This document shows positions 46,534 through 54,144 of a stretch of DNA of 64,000 bases, piece by piece. Position 1 is the first letter of the stretch, and the number at the start of each line of letters is the position of its first letter. The stretch lies in contig NZ_FTMD01000002.1 in NCBI RefSeq assembly GCF_900156155.1, positions 1 to 64,000 on the forward strand. The letters are read 5' to 3'. The notes under the pieces are model-generated. The model made no database searches. It was given only the letters and a program-made list of their open reading frames with translations, and had not been told where the DNA came from. The stretch comes from Aromatoleum tolulyticum (GTDB lineage Bacteria; Pseudomonadota; Gammaproteobacteria; Burkholderiales; Rhodocyclaceae). A program made the translations under genes and the position numbers.

Positions 46534-47121
46534 GTGAAATCAAATATTGAATGGGTGCGTCGGGCGCAACGAGTAATCCGCATGGTCAGTGAGTTGCACC
46601 GGATGGGATTTCAGCGCTTGCGTATCATGCCTTATGAGCATCCGCTAGCGTGGCGTCTCGCGGTAGCGCCAAGGGACGGATTCTCATTACGGAATGGGGC
46701 GTCTCTGAAGGACAACGCTTGGGAAGGCGTGCCGATTTATTCGTCTGCCGGTGGCGGTAACTGCTATTTCGATTGGCAAGACGCCAAGAGCGACAACGCG
46801 CGAGCTCTCGCCGAGAAGTTCTTGCTCCGCTTCGCTGATGTAGCAAAGCGCGGTGCGGGGCGAGATTGGCAGTATGCTGGATGGTTGTCTGAATTGGTCG
46901 GAGTGCTCGAAGGCGGCGATCTGTTGCCTGTGACAATGTGGGAATACATGAAGGACACCCCAGATCAGCTTGAGTTCTTGCCGATTTGGTCGGCATCCGG
47001 CGAAAACACTTGGAACGACGGGTCTGCATACATCACCGCAGCACCTGCTCCCAATGTTAGAAGATTCCCTCTTCCGCCAGCATGGGACGATTCTGACGAG
47101 GAGAAAATCGAGAGCAAGTGA
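46534..47121 (+). CDS. Cassette 4: hypothetical protein
   Basis: This 195-residue protein starts with GTG. It contains RAQRVIRMVSELHRMGFQRL near the N-terminus, a central Gly/Tyr segment (WEGVPIYSSAGGGNCYFDW) and an acidic Pro-rich tail (FPLPPAWDDSDEEKIESK). No domain recognised; no signal peptide or membrane segment. Position in the cassette line and lower GC support transfer with its neighbours. The cassette limits here are unclear: ATTAGGT near 46521 could be a decayed R'. Confidence 0.55.
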   Translation: MKSNIEWVRRAQRVIRMVSELHRMGFQRLRIMPYEHPLAWRLAVAPRDGFSLRNGASLKDNAWEGVPIYSSAGGGNCYFDWQDAKSDNARALAEKFLLRFADVAKRGAGRDWQYAGWLSELVGVLEGGDLLPVTMWEYMKDTPDQLEFLPIWSASGENTWNDGSAYITAAPAPNVRRFPLPPAWDDSDEEKIESK

Positions 47122-47175
47122 CTCGTAGACTGCCGCTTCCATCGTCTCGCCATCGGCATCCTGTGCGGAATCCCC

Positions 47176-47203
47176 GGCTAACACTCCGGTTACCACGTTA
47201 GAC
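47176..47203 (+). repeat. Core-site pair before cassette 5 (R' GTTAGAC)
   Basis: GTTAGAC (47197-47203) fits the GTTRRRY core exactly and lies 10 bp before the cassette 5 start. GGCTAAC (47176-47182) is a near R''-like sequence, but 28 bp is too short for a full attC, so only the R' is considered reliable. Confidence 0.5.
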
Positions 47204-47213
47204 CTCTCCTGCC

Positions 47214-47843
47214 GTGACCTACAGCCCGGAAGATGCAGCTTGGGACGAAGCTTATGAGAGCATGTCTCGTGAGTTGTACCCTGAACACAAAGAACAAGCG
47301 ATCGCCGAGTTCACGAACGAACGCCTGCGTTCCTACTACCTCGCACACCCGGAGGTTCTTGTACCAGCCGCTCGGGCCTTCAAGGAAGCGAAGGCGCTTC
47401 TTGCGAACGGCCATGACAGTGCTGCATTGGTATTCGCCGCATCGGCTACCGAGTTGTTTCTCAAGTCATCGTTGCTCCGGCCGGTAGTCTACGGACTTGT
47501 CCACAATGGATCGCTGGCCGAATTTGTAGTAGCAGCTGCACTATCGCAAACTGGCTTTATGAGGTATGAAAAGCTTCTGGCGAAAATGTTTCTGGAACTG
47601 GCGGGCGTTGAACTGGCCACGCTGCGTCGAAAGCCAGAGGCGAAGCCATTACTTCGCGAAGCAGCGGATATCCAGGTACTTCGAAACGCCGTAATTCATC
47701 AAGGCGAAGCGGTTACTCCCGAACAAGCGCAGCACGGAATAGACGTTTCTACCGAAGTTTTCAACCAAGTACTCGCCCCGGTGCTGAGGAACCTCGGACT
47801 GTCTCATGGAAATGGCGGGCGCCTTGTCACCGATGACGCCTGA
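47214..47843 (+). CDS. Cassette 5: HEPN-domain protein with Rx4H motif
   Basis: This 209-residue helical protein starts with GTG. It shows an N-terminal charged region, LLANGHDSAALVFAASATEL, a central helical segment, and the HEPN ribonuclease motif R-x4-H as RNAVIH (Arg157, His162) in VLRNAVIHQGEAV. HEPN proteins of this size often act as RNases in toxin-antitoxin or abortive-infection systems. No cognate MNT antitoxin is adjacent. Its stop overlaps a degenerate R'' site. Confidence 0.68.
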   Translation: MTYSPEDAAWDEAYESMSRELYPEHKEQAIAEFTNERLRSYYLAHPEVLVPAARAFKEAKALLANGHDSAALVFAASATELFLKSSLLRPVVYGLVHNGSLAEFVVAAALSQTGFMRYEKLLAKMFLELAGVELATLRRKPEAKPLLREAADIQVLRNAVIHQGEAVTPEQAQHGIDVSTEVFNQVLAPVLRNLGLSHGNGGRLVTDDA

Positions 47844-47932
47844 CCCATCCCCGAGGGACTTCCCGTCATCCTCTTCCTTGCAGACCGCATGTTCGGGCTC
47901 ATCCGGCGTAACGCCATTTGGCGCTCATCGTA
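47838..47932 (+). repeat. Truncated attC after cassette 5, and the gene-free stretch to 48209
   Basis: GCCTGAC (47838-47844) is a degenerate R''. The following ~50 bp (AGGGACTTCCCGTCA, then CCTCTTC, TTGCAGACCG) repeat the start of the cassette 1 attC with only a few mismatches. No R' is seen at the right end, so this copy is probably truncated and ends the array. The rest of 47844-48209 contains a hairpin repeat and operator copy C, but no credible gene. Confidence 0.6.
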
Positions 47933-48051
47933 GTTGATTTTGGCGTGGCGCCCGTGCTTGGCGATCATTCGTAGCCAAGAACCTGTAGGCCCAAAGACCA
48001 GGTATCGCCTGGCCGAATGCACAGCGCCTCCCGGTGCAGACGTGACGATGC

Positions 48052-48079
48052 GGCGGAAGGCGCCTTCAGCTTTTCCGCC
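48052..48079. repeat. REP-like hairpin
   Basis: GGCGGAA (48052-48058) and TTCCGCC (48073-48079) form a stem around 14 bp, followed by CTAC. Such GGCGGAA/TTCCGCCCTAC palindromes are common dispersed intergenic repeats in beta- and gammaproteobacteria. Confidence 0.4.
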
Positions 48080-48105
48080 CTACAAATCCCGCTCCGGCAA
48101 ACATC

Positions 48106-48140
48106 CGCAGTCCCCGGATAGGCGCCGCAGTCGCCGGATA
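48106..48140 (+). promoter_or_regulatory. Direct-repeat operator, copy C
   Basis: Both half-sites are CGCA-N6-GGATA (48106-48120 and 48126-48140), with the same 20-bp period as copies A and B. The padB-like ATG is 69 bp downstream. Of the three copies this is closest to the known XylS pattern. A possible minus-10 (AATAGT, about 48160) lies 18 bp after the last GGATAG. Confidence 0.75.
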
Positions 48141-48209
48141 GCCCCACCCGCGGCGCTCCAATAGTGTTGATCCTCGATAAGCGACGCGACTTTCCACCGA
48201 GGAGCGGCA

Positions 48210-50825
48210 ATGGAGACTCTCACGCAGCCGGTGCAGAACTCGATGAAACCGGGAAAGTGGCTCAATTCGAGCTGCAAGATGTGCATCCACTCCTGTACGA
48301 CGCGGATCCACGTCACCGAAGACGGCGTCATCAACAAGATCGAGGGCAACCCGACGAGCCCGAGCAACAACGGGCGGCTGTGCCCGAAGGGCAACGCGGC
48401 GATCATGCGGCACTACGATCCGGCGCGCTTCCGCACGCCGCTGCGCCGCACGAACCCGGAGAAGGGGCCCGGCGTCGATCCGAAATGGGAGCCGATCGGC
48501 TGGGACGAGGCGCTGGATCTCGTCGGCCGCGAGCTCAGGAAGACGCTCGATGACGATCCGCGCAAGCTGATGCCGGCGATCAACGACTTCCAGAAGCTCT
48601 TCCTGTGGGCGTGGCCGGCGGCGCTGGGCAACGCGAACTACCTGTCGTCGGTCGGCAACTTCTGCGGCGGCGGCTACCATCCGATGAACGGGTTCATCCA
48701 CGCGGCCTTTGCCGCGGCGAACGACGTCAATTACTGCAACTACTGGATCAACAATGGCGGCGGCGACGGCTTCTCGTCGCACCTGCACACCGCCGCACAG
48801 GCGAACCACGTTGCGAAGGCACGCGTCGAGCGCAACATGCGTGTCGTCGTCATCGAGCCGCGGCTGTCGATCGGCGCCGCGAAGGCCAACGAATGGGTGC
48901 CGATCCGGCCGGCGACCGATCGCCAGTTCGCGCTCGGACTCGCCCACGTGCTCGTCGCCGAGAAGCTCTACGACGCGAAATTCCTGAAGAAGGACACCAA
49001 CGCGCCCTACCTCGTCGGCCCCGACGGCTACTTCGTGCGCAACGGCGAGGGCAAGATCTACGTGTGGGACGCCGTCGACAACCGCGCGCGGCTGTGGGAC
49101 GACCCCGAGCTCAACGACTTCGCGCTCGAAGGCACCTACACCATCGACGGCAAGCCCTGCCGGCCAGCGTTCCAGAAGTTCAAGGACATCCTTGGCGACT
49201 GCTCGCCCGAGCAGATGGAGAAGCTGACGACGGTGCCCGCGGCGACGACGCGGCGCATCGCGCGTGAGTTCGCGAAGGCCGCGCAGATCGGCTCCTTCAT
49301 CGAGATCGACGGCCGCGTGCTGCCGCTGCGTCCCGCTGCGTACAACTACTACCGCGGTGCGCAGGGCCACAAGTACAGCGCGATGGCGAACCACGCGTTC
49401 AAGCTCGTGAACTTCCTCGTCGGCGCGATCGACACCCCCGGGGGCCACGTCGGCGTCACGCTCGACGACCAGATGCAGGACATCCGCGGCGGTTTCGGCG
49501 CCATCCGGCCCGGCGAGAACGGCATGCTGCAGACGATGCCGCACCAGCTCCATCCGGAGGTGCCGTTCTCGTGGCCGCCGAACGAGACGCACCTGATGGG
49601 CTTCTTCCCGATCGGCGTCGATCCCGGGCACCTGACGCAGCACACGCTCGCGAACGCCGACAAGTTCGGGCTCGACTACCAGCCCGACACGCTGCTGATG
49701 TGTCACTCGAACCCGCTGTGGAACCTGCCCGGCGACCGCGAGCAATGGTACGACCTGCTGCGCTCGATGCGCTTCATCGTCGCGATCGACATCCTGCCGA
49801 ACGAATCGAACGAGTGGGCCGACGTGATCCTGCCGTCGCACGATCTGCTCGAGTCGTGGAACATGACGATGATCGAGCCGCCGCATCACGAGGGCATGTG
49901 CCTGCGCCAGCCCGCGACGCCGCCGCTGTACGACACGAAGAGCGAGGAGGAGATCTTCTACGAGATCTCCGAGCGGCTGGGGCTGCTCGAGACCTGGAAC
50001 GGCATCCTCAACTTCGTCAACGGCTTCCACCAGAAGCCCGAGCTGCTGCTCGAGCCGAACCGCAAATACAGCGACCGCGAGATCGCCGAGCGCAAGGGCA
50101 AGCTGTGGAACGGGCAGGGGCTCGACTGGTATGTCGAGCACGGCCACGCGGTGACGCCGCGCCGTCCGGACAAGTGGTACCGGCCGTGGGACGGGATGCG
50201 GCTGCACTTCTATCTCGAGGACATCGTCCGCGCGCGCGATACGCTGCGGCAGAAGATGGAGGCGGCCGACGTGCCGTTCCGCCACGAGTGGGAGTGGGGC
50301 GACTACCAGCCCCTGCCGACGGCGGTGCCCGACCCGGTGCATCTGGAGCCAGCCGACTTCGACCTCTACGCGATCACGTTCAAGGACATCCAGATCAACT
50401 TCGGCGAGAGCATCGGCAACCCGTGGATCAACGACATCGTGTTCAAGGACCCGGTGCATACCGCGGTGCTGCTGAACCCGAAGACCGCGCGTGAAAAGCG
50501 GCTGGACGACGGCGACGTCGTGCGCATCGAGTCGCCGTACGGTGCGATCGTCGCGAAGCTCGCGCTGTCCGAAGGCGTCCATCCCGATGCGGTGTGCGTG
50601 TCGAACGCGCTGTCGCGGGTCGCGACGCAGAACACCGGCGTGCGCCACGGCGGCGGCAACTTCAACCAGCTGCTGCCGGCGAACCTGCGGCACACCGACG
50701 CGTGCAGCGGCCAGCCGGAGACGGTCGCCAGGGTCAGGCTGATCAAGCTTGCCGGCGTGCCGACGGATGTCGCCGCGGGCAACTCGGTGTTCGGAAAGAT
50801 GAGCGGCATGGGGAGGGCGCACTGA
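48210..50825 (+). CDS. padB: PadB-like molybdopterin oxidoreductase, catalytic subunit
   Basis: This 871-residue DMSO-reductase-family enzyme starts behind GAGGAG. An N-terminal [4Fe-4S] site (Cys22, Cys25, Cys29 and a later Cys in GRLCPKG) is followed by the bis-MGD-binding domains and the C-terminal molydopterin-dinucleotide-binding domain (VLLNPKTAREKRLDDGDVVR). No Tat signal, so cytoplasmic. Size and the following PadC- and PadD-like genes fit phenylacetyl-CoA:acceptor oxidoreductase, which oxidises phenylacetyl-CoA at C-alpha to phenylglyoxylate. Whether the substrate here is phenylacetyl-CoA or an analogue is open. Confidence 0.68.
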   Translation: METLTQPVQNSMKPGKWLNSSCKMCIHSCTTRIHVTEDGVINKIEGNPTSPSNNGRLCPKGNAAIMRHYDPARFRTPLRRTNPEKGPGVDPKWEPIGWDEALDLVGRELRKTLDDDPRKLMPAINDFQKLFLWAWPAALGNANYLSSVGNFCGGGYHPMNGFIHAAFAAANDVNYCNYWINNGGGDGFSSHLHTAAQANHVAKARVERNMRVVVIEPRLSIGAAKANEWVPIRPATDRQFALGLAHVLVAEKLYDAKFLKKDTNAPYLVGPDGYFVRNGEGKIYVWDAVDNRARLWDDPELNDFALEGTYTIDGKPCRPAFQKFKDILGDCSPEQMEKLTTVPAATTRRIAREFAKAAQIGSFIEIDGRVLPLRPAAYNYYRGAQGHKYSAMANHAFKLVNFLVGAIDTPGGHVGVTLDDQMQDIRGGFGAIRPGENGMLQTMPHQLHPEVPFSWPPNETHLMGFFPIGVDPGHLTQHTLANADKFGLDYQPDTLLMCHSNPLWNLPGDREQWYDLLRSMRFIVAIDILPNESNEWADVILPSHDLLESWNMTMIEPPHHEGMCLRQPATPPLYDTKSEEEIFYEISERLGLLETWNGILNFVNGFHQKPELLLEPNRKYSDREIAERKGKLWNGQGLDWYVEHGHAVTPRRPDKWYRPWDGMRLHFYLEDIVRARDTLRQKMEAADVPFRHEWEWGDYQPLPTAVPDPVHLEPADFDLYAITFKDIQINFGESIGNPWINDIVFKDPVHTAVLLNPKTAREKRLDDGDVVRIESPYGAIVAKLALSEGVHPDAVCVSNALSRVATQNTGVRHGGGNFNQLLPANLRHTDACSGQPETVARVRLIKLAGVPTDVAAGNSVFGKMSGMGRAH

Positions 50826-51439
50826 TGGCCACGTGGGGGATGGTTTTCGATCTGCGCCGCTGCATCGGCTGCAACGCGTGCGCGGTCGCGTGCAAGCAGG
50901 AGAACAGCCTGCCCGACGGCGTGTTCTTCACGAAGACGCTGTCGGAGGAAGTCGGCGAGTATCCCGACGTCACGCGCAGCTATGTGCCGACGATCTGCAA
51001 CCACTGCGAGGACGCACCGTGCGAGAGCGCCTGCCCGACCGGTGCCACTTACACGCGCCCCGACGGCATCGTCATGGTCGATCGCAACAAGTGCATCGGC
51101 TGCGGCACCTGCATCGTCGCGTGTCCGTACGACCAGCGCACGCGCCTCGAGCCGGAGATGCTGCACGAGGGGCTTTTCGGGGGCGGGCGGCTGACGCCGT
51201 TTGAGGAGCAGGGCATCGGGCGCTTCACCGTCGGCACCGTTGTCAAATGCACCTTCTGTCATGAACGCGTCGACGCCGGCCAGCTGCCCGCGTGCGTCGC
51301 GACCTGTCCGACCGAGGCGCGCATCTTCGGCGACTTGGACGACCCGGCGAGCCGGCCGCGGCAACTGATCCTGGAACGCCGCGGGCGCCAGCCGTTGCCC
51401 GAGAAGAACACCAACCCGCGCGTCTTCTACATCGACTGA
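50825..51439 (+). CDS. padC: PadC-like four-cluster ferredoxin subunit
   Basis: This 204-residue DmsB/NrfC-type protein has four Cys groups: CIGCNACAVAC, CNHCEDAPCESACP, CIGCGTCIVACPYD, and CTFC with a later CVATCP. They ligate four [4Fe-4S] clusters carrying electrons from the Mo subunit to the membrane subunit. Its ATG overlaps the padB-like stop (ATGATG arrangement). No signal peptide, consistent with a cytoplasm-facing complex. Confidence 0.78.
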   Translation: MATWGMVFDLRRCIGCNACAVACKQENSLPDGVFFTKTLSEEVGEYPDVTRSYVPTICNHCEDAPCESACPTGATYTRPDGIVMVDRNKCIGCGTCIVACPYDQRTRLEPEMLHEGLFGGGRLTPFEEQGIGRFTVGTVVKCTFCHERVDAGQLPACVATCPTEARIFGDLDDPASRPRQLILERRGRQPLPEKNTNPRVFYID

Positions 51440-51450
51440 AGGAGATCCAC

Positions 51451-52350
51451 ATGATCGCGAGCAACCGCATCGCGGACGGGACGTTCCGCGTCGGCGTCGG
51501 CCTGCAGAAGGCGTGGGGCGTGCAGATGGCCACCGCCTTCTTCTTCGGCGAAGCCGGCGCCGGGCTGTACTTCGTCGCGCAGTTCTTCGACTTCGTGCTC
51601 GGCATGGTCGCCGGGCTCGTCATGGTGCTGGTCGGCAAGGCCGGCGGGCACGTGCTGCACCTCGGGCAGCCGCTGCGCGGCTGGCGGGCACTGACGAAGG
51701 TGCGCACGTCGTGGGTGAGCCGTGGGCTCGCAGCGATCCTATTGTTCGTCGCCGCGGGTGCGCTGCACGTCATCGACGTCCGTTCCGGCCTGCTGCCGAC
51801 CGCGGTGTCGCAGCTCGTCGCCGCGGTCGCGCTCGCCGCATGCTTCGTCATCATGGTGTACCAGGGCTTCGCGATGTCGCAGTCGTCCGCGATCGCGCTG
51901 TGGAGCGGCGGACTGATGCCGGTCGCGAGCCTGACCTACGCGCTGTTGAACGGGGTGCTGCTGACGCTCGTGTTCGGCTTCGGCGAGCCCTTCCTCGCCG
52001 AGCGGCCCGAAACCGTTCGGCTGCTGCAGGTCCTTGCGGTCGCGCTGATGCTCTACGGGCTCGTCACGGTCTTGAGCCTGCTGCACGGCGCGCGCCGCGC
52101 CTCGGAAGCGGGGCGGCAGTCGGTCGCGATGCTGCTGCAGGGCGGCTTCGCGCGCTGGTTCGTGCCGCTCGTGATCGGGGCGGGGTTCGTCGTCTCGGCG
52201 CTGATGATGCTCGCCGCGCCGCCGGCGTTCGCGTGGATGCTCGCGGTCGCCGGCCTCGAACTCACCGGCTACTACGCGTTCCGCGTGCTCGTGTTCAAGG
52301 CCGGGGGCTACGACCCGGCGCTGAGCCTCGCTTACCGCTTCCGGCACTGA
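51451..52350 (+). CDS. padD: PadD-like membrane subunit (NrfD/DmsC type)
   Basis: This 299-residue integral membrane protein has about eight hydrophobic helices (for example QMATAFFFGEAGAGLYFVAQ, FDFVLGMVAGLVMVLVG, MLAVAGLELTGYYAFRVLV). It would anchor the PadBC-like subunits and pass electrons to the quinone pool. The start at 51451 follows AAGGAG. 11 bp after padC. Confidence 0.75.
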   Translation: MIASNRIADGTFRVGVGLQKAWGVQMATAFFFGEAGAGLYFVAQFFDFVLGMVAGLVMVLVGKAGGHVLHLGQPLRGWRALTKVRTSWVSRGLAAILLFVAAGALHVIDVRSGLLPTAVSQLVAAVALAACFVIMVYQGFAMSQSSAIALWSGGLMPVASLTYALLNGVLLTLVFGFGEPFLAERPETVRLLQVLAVALMLYGLVTVLSLLHGARRASEAGRQSVAMLLQGGFARWFVPLVIGAGFVVSALMMLAAPPAFAWMLAVAGLELTGYYAFRVLVFKAGGYDPALSLAYRFRH

Positions 52351-52372
52351 CCTGCCGCGACGGAGACGCCCG

Positions 52373-53335
52373 ATGCGTACGAGCATTGCCCGCCTGTGGC
52401 GTGAGGGCGGCAGCCGCGCGGTGTCCGCGTTCCGGCTGACCGCCGGGGACGCGCGCCGCGAGGCAAGCTGCCGCGTCATCGACGAAGACGCGCTGACGAT
52501 CGACGTCGAAGGCGTCGGCCGCTACACGCTGATGTGGACGCCGGCCGAGGGTGAAGGGCGCGACGACGGCGCCGCCGGCTTCGTCGCCGGCGAAGGCGTG
52601 CTCGGCGACGAACCGGTACCCGAGCGGCTCGCGCTCGCGGCGGGCTTCGCATATTCGGAAGGGATCATCGGTAGTGTCGACGATATCGCGACGATGGCCG
52701 TCTGCCCCGACCGGCGGGACGTCGTGCGCATCCGCCTCGTCGCGCCCGAGCGCGCCGCAGTGACGCGGCGCGACGTCGTCATCGCGAGCTCGTGCGGCCT
52801 GTGCGGCGGACGCGACGCGATCGAGGAGGGCTTCGACGACTTCGCGCCGGTCGCGGCGCAGTTGCGCCTCGCGACGTCGGAGCTCGCCGCGCTGATGGCG
52901 GCGATGCAGCGCCGGCAGCGCCTCTTCAGGACCACCGGCGGTGCGCACGCCGCCGCGGTGTTCTCGCCGCGCGCCGGCATCGTCGCCGCCGCCGAGGACC
53001 TGGGTCGCCACAACGCGCTCGACAAGGTCATCGGTGAATGCCTGCTGCGCGAGGTACCGCTCGCCGGTTGCGGCGTCGTGCTGTCGTCGCGCCTGAGCTA
53101 CGAGATGGTCGCGAAGGCCGCGCGCGCGGGCTTCGAGATCGTCGCTGCGGTGTCCGCGCCGACCTCGCTCGCGATCGCGCTCGCCGAACACGTTGGCATC
53201 ACGCTGTGCGGCTTCGTCCGTGGCGCTGCCGCGACCGTCTATACCCACCCGCAACGCATCCGCGACTGCGCCGGCGGGCGCGAGCCTGCCCGTGCGGCGG
53301 GTGCCGCCGTGGTTCCTTTCACGCTCGACGAATGA
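52373..53335 (+). CDS. fdhD: FdhD-type sulfurtransferase for molybdoenzyme maturation
   Basis: This 320-residue FdhD family protein has the Cys motif SSCGLCGGRDAI and family segments RTTGGAHAAAVFSPRAGIV and AEDLGRHNALDKVIGE. FdhD transfers sulfur from a cysteine desulfurase to the bis-MGD of formate dehydrogenases; here it sits directly after the PadBCD-like genes, so it probably sulfurates that enzyme. The N-terminus is longer than usual by about 40 residues. The desulfurase gene at 30370 could be the sulfur donor (inference). Confidence 0.85.
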   Translation: MRTSIARLWREGGSRAVSAFRLTAGDARREASCRVIDEDALTIDVEGVGRYTLMWTPAEGEGRDDGAAGFVAGEGVLGDEPVPERLALAAGFAYSEGIIGSVDDIATMAVCPDRRDVVRIRLVAPERAAVTRRDVVIASSCGLCGGRDAIEEGFDDFAPVAAQLRLATSELAALMAAMQRRQRLFRTTGGAHAAAVFSPRAGIVAAAEDLGRHNALDKVIGECLLREVPLAGCGVVLSSRLSYEMVAKAARAGFEIVAAVSAPTSLAIALAEHVGITLCGFVRGAAATVYTHPQRIRDCAGGREPARAAGAAVVPFTLDE

Positions 53336-53345
53336 GGAGAAAAGC

Positions 53346-54134
53346 ATGACCGCCAATGGCAATGTATTGACGCAGCTCGCCGCGGAGCTCGCCCGCGGCT
53401 CGATCACGGTCGTCGATCTGACTCAGCCGCTCGGCCCCGACACGCCGGTGCTCGCGCTGCCGCCGCCGTTCGCGAACTCGCCGGGCGTGAGCTTCGAGAC
53501 GATCTCGCACTACGACGACAAGGGGCCGGCGTGGTACTGGCGCACGATCCGCATGGGCGAGCACACCGGCACGCATTTCGACGCGCCGGTGCATTGGGTC
53601 AGCGGCAAGGATCGCGCCGACAACACGCTCGACACGATCCCCGCCGAGCGCTTCGTTGGCCCTGCCTGCGTCATCGACATCAGCCGCGAGGCGGCGGCAG
53701 ACCCGGACCACTTGCTCACGCGCGACGCGGTGCTCGCGTGGGAGGCGAAGCACGGCCGCATCCAGCCGAAGTCGTGGGTGCTGCTGCGGAGCGACTGGTC
53801 GAAGCGCGTCGGCGCCGCCGAGTTCCTGAACTGCCGCGACGACGGGCCGCATTCGCCGGGCTTCGACCGCGGCGCGACGGAGCTCCTCGCGCTGGAGCGC
53901 GACGTGCTCGGCGTTGGCGTCGAGACGGTGGGCACCGACGCGGGCCAGGCGCACAGCTTCGATCCGCCGTTCTGGACGCATCACATCATGCAGGGCAACG
54001 GCAAGTTCGGGCTCGCGAGTCTCGCGAACCTCGACCGCCTGCCGCCGACCGGGGCCGTCGTCGTCGCCTCGCCGCTGAAGCTCGTCGGCGGCTCCGGCAG
54101 CCCGCTGCGCGTGCTCGCGCTCGTGCCGGCCTGA
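53346..54134 (+). CDS. Cyclase-family metal-dependent hydrolase (kynurenine formamidase-like)
   Basis: This 262-residue PF04199-type protein has the metal-binding motif GEHTGTHFDAPVHW (HxGTHxDxPxH) and a C-terminal HHIMQGNGKFGLASLANLDR segment. Members hydrolyse amides, lactones or similar bonds. It is encoded between the PadBCD- and PadEFGHI-like genes, within 11 bp of both neighbours, so it is part of the operon. A plausible role is hydrolysis of an intermediate between the two oxidoreductases, such as a thioester or a ring product. The start at 53346 follows GAGGAGAAAAGC. Confidence 0.8.
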   Translation: MTANGNVLTQLAAELARGSITVVDLTQPLGPDTPVLALPPPFANSPGVSFETISHYDDKGPAWYWRTIRMGEHTGTHFDAPVHWVSGKDRADNTLDTIPAERFVGPACVIDISREAAADPDHLLTRDAVLAWEAKHGRIQPKSWVLLRSDWSKRVGAAEFLNCRDDGPHSPGFDRGATELLALERDVLGVGVETVGTDAGQAHSFDPPFWTHHIMQGNGKFGLASLANLDRLPPTGAVVVASPLKLVGGSGSPLRVLALVPA

Positions 54135-54144
54135 CGGAGGAAGC

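Larger units (their letters stand above)
43456..47932. mobile_element. Decayed integron: intI relic, attI-like site and five cassette ORFs
   Basis: This segment has visibly lower GC than its flanks and the standard integron layout. A truncated integrase relic is on the complementary strand, followed by a GTTAGGC core site, then five consecutive plus-strand ORFs with little spacing and no common function. Core-site pairs identify at least two complete cassettes: GTTAGGC (43813) with GCCTAAC (44595), and GTTATGC (44729) with GCATAAC (45610). Further R'-like and R''-like sites occur at 47197 and 47838. No functional integrase is present, so the array is probably frozen. It lies between the transport operon terminator and the pad-like operon. 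Confidence 0.8.

Noticed and set aside
47176-47203. A complete 28-bp attC from GGCTAAC to GTTAGAC
   Set aside because: Too short for any known attC and the left core deviates from RYYYAAC; only the right core is counted.
47804-48022. 72-codon complementary frame over the array end
   Set aside because: It overlaps the truncated attC and has no supporting start signal or recognisable motif.
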